Part shown: one piece after another, positions 60,197 through 64,000 of the stretch
Numbering within the stretch: position 1 is the first letter of the stretch
How the letters are laid out: each line of letters opens with the position of its first letter
Assembly: GCF_014648055.1 (NCBI RefSeq)
Contig: NZ_BMQJ01000009.1
Span: forward strand, 124,342 to 188,341
Direction: 5' to 3'
Length of the DNA stretch: 64,000 bases
From: Streptosporangium pseudovulgare
Lineage (GTDB): Bacteria > Actinomycetota > Actinomycetes > Streptosporangiales > Streptosporangiaceae
Notes under the pieces: model-generated
Databases searched by the model: none
Told to the model about the DNA's origin: nothing
The model's input: only the letters and a program-made list of their open reading frames with translations
Made by a program: the position numbers and the translations under genes

Positions 60197-60481
60197 GTGT
60201 CGTGGGCAGGACGTCACCCCGCGCATCGCTCGCCGCGGGATCGAATCCAGCCGACGCCTGGGACGGCACCGCCGGATCGTCGAGCGGACGGCCTCCTGGC
60301 CGGCGGGATGCCCTCATTCACCACCGTCTGGTCACCGCATGAGACGACGCCCAAGGAGGCGAGCACTCCCTGCTGTTACGTGTCCGCTCCTCTGGAACAT
60401 CGGGATGGTCATCGCCATGCTGGTCCACGCCCACTGGACTCACCCGCCGTGCGGTGTCCGCGGTTGGGGATGATTGAAGGC

Positions 60482-61678
60482 ATGCTGTCACCCCTTGTCA
60501 GCCGCGTCACCTATCTGCGATGGGCCTGTCTCATCCTCGGCGGAGCGCTGCTGATGCCGTACGTGATGGTGGGTTCCATGATCGGTGGCCTGACCGGGTT
60601 GTCGGCCGCGTCAGGCGACCCGCTCCAGCCGCTGGTTTTCCTGGCGGTGCTGCCGCTGGTGGCTCTGACCGGGCTGGTGCTTCCGGTCCGGGCGCTGGAG
60701 GTGACGGCGGCGCGTAGTCTGCTGGGCGCCGAGATCGACCCGCTGCCCGCCGGGTGGGCGTCCGGGAGGCGGAGCTGGGGTGAGCGACGGCGCACCGCCG
60801 CCTGGTTCACCCTGCACCTGGGGGTCGGCGGGCTGATGGCGGGACTGACGCTGGCGACGGTTCCGTTCGTGGTCGTGGCGATTCTGCTGCCGGTCATCGG
60901 TGCCCCGTTCGACCTGTGGATCGTGCCCACCTTGCGGGCGGCCTGGTGGGGCGGCCCGCTGCTGGGCGTCGCCCTCCTGGTCGCGCTCGTTTACCTGACC
61001 GCCGGGGCGGGCGCGCTGCTGGCCCGGTCGGCGCCGAAGCTGCTGGGTCCCTCACCCGCCCAGCGGCTGGCGCTGCTGGAGGAGCGGGTCCGCCGCCAGG
61101 CGGTCCGCAACGGCCTGGCCCGTGAACTGCACGACTCGATCGGGCACGCGCTGAGTGTGGTGACCGTGCAGGCCGGGGCGGCCGCCCGGGTCCTGGACCG
61201 CGACCCCGTGGCGGTCCGGGCCGCGCTGGGGGCGATCGAGGAATCGGCGCGCGCGGCGTTGGAGGAGCTGGACCAGGTGCTGGGGGTGTTGCGCGAACAG
61301 GAAGACGAGCCGCCCACGGCCCCGGCGCGGACGCTCGCCGACCTGAGCGGCCTGGTACACGGGACCGGCGCCGCCGCTGAGGTCACCGGCGATCTGGCCG
61401 CCGTGCCAACCGAGGTCTCCCGGGAGGTCTACCGGATCGCCCAGGAGTCGCTCACCAACGCCCTGCGTCACGGGACCGGTCCGGTACGGCTGGCGCTGGC
61501 CGTGCACGACGACCATCTGGAGCTCGACGTGCGCAATCCGGCGGGACGGGCGCCTGGCAGGAGTGGGCGCGGCATCGGTGGCATGCGCGAGCGGGTCACG
61601 CTGCTGGGCGGCGACTTCGACGCCGGTCCCGCGGGTGGAGAGTGGCATGTGTCGCTACGGCTGCCACTCCGTCCCTGA
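60482..61678 (+). CDS. Sensor histidine kinase, NarL-partner type
   Basis: 398 aa. N-terminal membrane region with four to six helices, then HisKA_3 with RNGLARELHDSIGHALSVVT (phospho-His in ELHD) and an ATPase domain (YRIAQESLTNALRHG; G-box GRGIGGMRERVTLLGG). ATG 60482 is preferred (GATGAT 7 nt before it); ATG 60470 is possible. Followed by its response regulator after 24 bp. Confidence 0.88.
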   Translation: MLSPLVSRVTYLRWACLILGGALLMPYVMVGSMIGGLTGLSAASGDPLQPLVFLAVLPLVALTGLVLPVRALEVTAARSLLGAEIDPLPAGWASGRRSWGERRRTAAWFTLHLGVGGLMAGLTLATVPFVVVAILLPVIGAPFDLWIVPTLRAAWWGGPLLGVALLVALVYLTAGAGALLARSAPKLLGPSPAQRLALLEERVRRQAVRNGLARELHDSIGHALSVVTVQAGAAARVLDRDPVAVRAALGAIEESARAALEELDQVLGVLREQEDEPPTAPARTLADLSGLVHGTGAAAEVTGDLAAVPTEVSREVYRIAQESLTNALRHGTGPVRLALAVHDDHLELDVRNPAGRAPGRSGRGIGGMRERVTLLGGDFDAGPAGGEWHVSLRLPLRP

Positions 61679-61702
61679 ACGGTGGTGGATAGTGTCAGGC
61701 GC

Positions 61703-62356
61703 ATGCCGATTCGTGTGGTCATCGCCGATGACGAGGATCTGATCCGGACCGGTCTGCGGATCATCGTCGACGCCGAACCCGACCTGGAGGTGGTGGGCGA
61801 GGCGGCCGATGGAGCCGCAGTGGTGCCGGTGGTTCGGACGACGCGGCCCGACGTGGTGCTGATGGACGTGCGGATGCCCGCGGTGGACGGCATCCAGGCC
61901 ACCCGGCTGCTGCTGGCGCTGCCTCAGCCGCCCAAGGTCATCGTGGTGACCACCTTCAACGACGACGACTACATATATGACGCGTTGTGCGCGGGGGCCA
62001 GCGGCTTCCTGCTCAAGCGCAGCCGGCCCGACGACCTGGTCCAGGCCGTCCGAATCGTCGCCGCCGGGGAATCGCTGCTGTTCCCGGCCGCGATCCGCGC
62101 ACTCGCCGCGAACCGTCAGAGCCGGTACGCCGCCACCTGTGCCGTCCCCGGGCTCGGGAAGCTGACCGCGCGGGAGGCCGACGTGCTGCGGTTGATGGCC
62201 TGCGGCCGATCCAACACCGAGATCGCCGCCGAGCTGGTCATCGGGGCTGAGACGGTGAAGACCCACGTCGGCAACGTCCTGGCCAAGCTGGGGGCGCGTG
62301 ATCGCACCCAGGCCGTCATCACGGCCTACGAGTCCGGTTTCGTCTCCCCCGGCTGA
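61703..62356 (+). CDS. NarL-family response regulator
   Basis: 217 aa. Receiver VVIADDEDLIRTGLR ... VVLMDVRMPAVDG (phospho-Asp) ... VVTTFNDDDYIYDAL, and a LuxR-type HTH (LTAREADVLRLMACGRSNTE ... ETVKTHVGNVLAKLGA). Partner of the kinase before it. TAGTGT (61690-61695) lies 7 nt before ATG 61703, so it can also be made from its own leaderless message. Confidence 0.92.
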   Translation: MPIRVVIADDEDLIRTGLRIIVDAEPDLEVVGEAADGAAVVPVVRTTRPDVVLMDVRMPAVDGIQATRLLLALPQPPKVIVVTTFNDDDYIYDALCAGASGFLLKRSRPDDLVQAVRIVAAGESLLFPAAIRALAANRQSRYAATCAVPGLGKLTAREADVLRLMACGRSNTEIAAELVIGAETVKTHVGNVLAKLGARDRTQAVITAYESGFVSPG

Positions 62357-62569
62357 GCTGAAGGGCCACGGTGCTTTCGGACAGCGGAGTCATCGGCCGC
62401 CACGTAAGCAGGCCGTCCGGTCGCCGGCGCGTGACACCGACCTGCGGAGTGACCCGCTGTGGGTGGTGGATTCCACGCCGATCGAGTGCGGCCGTTCCGG
62501 ACCTGGACGTACGTATCCGGGTGGACAGCGCTTGCGAAGATCAAATGCGGCAAGTGATGATACGTGATC

Positions 62570-62869
62570 ATGATGAAGAAGATTCTTTCCGGCGTCGCCG
62601 GCGTGGCTCTCGGAGCCACCGCCCTCATCGGCAGCACCGCTTCCCCCGCTGCGGCGGCCAGCTGCTACAAGACCGCCAGCTCCAGCCACTCGGTGAGCGT
62701 CAGGTGCACCGTCGGAACCGCTACGGGCGTCTTCCGGATCTGGGCCCAGTTCTGCTCCACCTCATCCTGCACCTACCTGGCCGGCAGCCTGGTTCGGCTG
62801 GGCAGCACGAGCACGGCCAGCAACAGCGGCGCCTATTACAGCGGCAAGTGGTACGCGTCGGACCACTAG
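62570..62869 (+). CDS. Small secreted Cys-rich protein
   Basis: 99 aa. Signal peptide about 1-31 (KKILSGVAGVALGATALIGS, ending AAA). The mature part is about 68 residues with four Cys (SCYK, RCTV, FCST, SCTY), rich in Ser, Thr and Tyr, which suggests two disulfides. No family recognised. ATG 62570 lies 8 nt after GATGAT (62556-62561). It sits between two two-component systems and could be their output or signal. Confidence 0.7.
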   Translation: MMKKILSGVAGVALGATALIGSTASPAAAASCYKTASSSHSVSVRCTVGTATGVFRIWAQFCSTSSCTYLAGSLVRLGSTSTASNSGAYYSGKWYASDH

Positions 62870-62901
62870 CCAGGGGCGGGTCCCGGCCGGCAACCGGCGG
62901 C

Positions 62902-63546
62902 TCACGTCGGCCGGTGGACTCCCGCGTCCCGCGCCCGGGCGACGGCCTGTGCCCGGTCCTCGACGCCGAGCTTGAACAGCACGTTGGAGACGTGATTCTG
63001 CACGGTCTTCAGGCTGATCCCGATCCGGGCGGCTATGGCCTGGTTGGACTGGCCGGCGGCCATTCGGGCCAGGATGTCGAGCTCCCGCCCGGTGAGCTGC
63101 GGGAACGGGTTGGCCGGAGCGGTGTCCGCGAGCGCCGCGAGCATCCGGTCGGCCACGGCGGAGTCGAGGATCGCCTGGTCGGCGTGCACCGCGTGCACGG
63201 CGCGGATGATCTCGTCGGGTTCGGCGTCTTTGAGGAGGTAGCCGCGGGCGCCCGCCCGGATCGCCTGCCGTACCATGGCGTGCTCCGCGTGCATGGTGAG
63301 GACCAGCACCCGCGTACGCAGCCCTCCGCGCCGGATCTGTTCGGTCGCTGAGGCCCCGCCGCCGCCAGGCATGTGCAGATCGATGATGGCCACGTCCGGA
63401 TCGTGTTCCACGACCGCGGCGACCGTCGCATCTGTGTCGCCCGCCTCAGCGACGACGCCGATACCGGGCACACTGTCGAGCAGCCTGCGCAACCCCATCC
63501 GGAACACGTGGTGATCGTCGGCGATCACCACCCGCAGCTCGTTCAT
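62902..63546 (-). CDS. NarL-family response regulator
   Basis: 214 aa. Receiver VVIADDHHVFRMGLRRLL ... VAIIDLHMPGGGG (phospho-Asp) ... YLLKDAEPDEI, then a LuxR HTH (LTGRELDILARMAAGQSNQA ... KTVQNHVSNVLFKLGV). Its ATG overlaps the kinase stop (ATGA), so they form one operon. Confidence 0.92.
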   Translation of the reverse strand: MNELRVVIADDHHVFRMGLRRLLDSVPGIGVVAEAGDTDATVAAVVEHDPDVAIIDLHMPGGGGASATEQIRRGGLRTRVLVLTMHAEHAMVRQAIRAGARGYLLKDAEPDEIIRAVHAVHADQAILDSAVADRMLAALADTAPANPFPQLTGRELDILARMAAGQSNQAIAARIGISLKTVQNHVSNVLFKLGVEDRAQAVARARDAGVHRPT

Positions 63547-64000
63547 CCGCCACCCTCCATCGGGAACCCGGCCCGTACCGTCGTGCCCTCGGTGTCTCGG
63601 GGGCGCAGCTCGAACCGACCGCCCAATTCACTCACCCGCCGGCGCATCGAGGCCGTACCGACGCCGGCGACGTACCGCTCGCCGATGCCGGCCCCATCGT
63701 CGTCGACCTGTACGACCAGCCGTCCACCGCCGGTGGAAAGGGTCACCGTACAGGCGACGGCGTCAGCGTGCCGCAGGACGTTGGCCACCGCCTCCAGCAG
63801 GACGAAATAGGCGGCGTCGGCCACGGCGGGCGGCACCCGTGCCTCGTCCACGTCCGCGTGGTAGGTGATGAGAGGTGCACCGGGCAGCTCGGCACACCGT
63901 TCGAGGTGGTCGGCGATCGCTGCGGTCAGGCCCAGATCGGCCACGGCGGCGGACGGCAGGGCGTCGATGATGCGGCGGACCTCGGTGGCCGCCGAGCGTG
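63543..64000 (-). CDS. C-terminal part of a sensor histidine kinase
   Basis: The frame runs off the window edge. Visible: AATEVRRIIDALPSAAVADL (end of the dimerisation region), the ATPase N-box FVLLEAVANVLRHADA, DDDGAGIG and a G-box GVGTASMRRRVSELGG. The phospho-His and sensor domain lie beyond the window. Pairs with the response regulator it overlaps. Confidence 0.88.
   Translation of the reverse strand, partial: RSAATEVRRIIDALPSAAVADLGLTAAIADHLERCAELPGAPLITYHADVDEARVPPAVADAAYFVLLEAVANVLRHADAVACTVTLSTGGGRLVVQVDDDGAGIGERYVAGVGTASMRRRVSELGGRFELRPRDTEGTTVRAGFPMEGGG

Overview
The window is very GC-rich, reads as almost purely G/C-ending codons, and carries actinobacterial hallmarks: mycothiol synthase MshD, the orphan nitrogen regulator GlnR, MurT-GatD, an Nur-type Fur regulator, an LmeA/DUF2993 protein, and many genes that begin directly at a transcription start. 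It is best explained as a chromosome segment of a filamentous actinomycete, probably Streptosporangiales (Nonomuraea/Streptosporangium-like). That placement is inferred from gene content and order, not from a search.

Layout. 1-3895: tail of a cellulose-binding enzyme, then a secreted GH5 mannanase and a GH10 xylanase with near-identical Fn3 and CBM2-like tails. 3998-12703: housekeeping and enzyme genes (flavin oxidase, SGNH lipoprotein, sulfotransferase, zinc metallopeptidase, DUF2207 protein, asparaginase, dtd). 12935-19382: a six-gene, translationally coupled catabolic operon headed by an AsnC-type regulator with two HTH domains and a 13-bp palindrome in front. 19511-21528: ygfZ, nur, DUF5946. 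21633-22855: scar of mobile DNA (MobF relaxase and Tn3 transposase remnants). 22856-29308: PAS/GAF/SpoIIE phosphatase, macrolide-phosphotransferase-like gene, nitrobindin and DsrE genes on a symmetric divergent promoter, murT-gatD. 29626-38721: a HerA-type ATPase with a membrane-anchored partner that looks like a degenerate ATPase, a divergent three-gene operon of membrane-anchored exported proteins, and a polytopic membrane protein.

38982-44940: sulfur operon (DUF4395, sulfurtransferase, DUF1416) preceded by a 27-residue Cys-containing leader peptide; thioredoxin; SigL-like ECF sigma and anti-sigma; LmeA-like protein; MoaD-like protein; glnR. 45136-51030: phosphate and thiol block (5'-nucleotidase, mshD, pit, DUF47, a three-unit PHO box) and dcd. 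51151-57477: genomic island in tRNA-Gly(CCC), bounded by 46-bp direct repeats, holding a decayed integrase, a TPR/HTH regulator, a frameshifted methyltransferase-like fragment and genes of unknown function. 57483-58894: VapBC-like pair and a second integrase remnant. 59215-64000: small membrane proteins, two NarL-type two-component systems (the last cut by the window edge) and a tiny secreted Cys-rich protein.

How it works together: polysaccharide breakdown outside the cell, one unassigned catabolic operon, nitrogen (GlnR), phosphate (PHO box, pit, nucleotidase) and sulfur (leader peptide, SseA, MshD) homeostasis, and envelope functions (MurT-GatD, SigL-like, LmeA, HerA pair). At least fifteen starts lie 6-8 nt behind a TANNNT hexamer, so leaderless expression is common here. 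The strongest candidates for under-described biology are the HerA plus pseudo-ATPase membrane pair, the Cys leader peptide, the double-HTH catabolic operon and the tRNA-Gly island.
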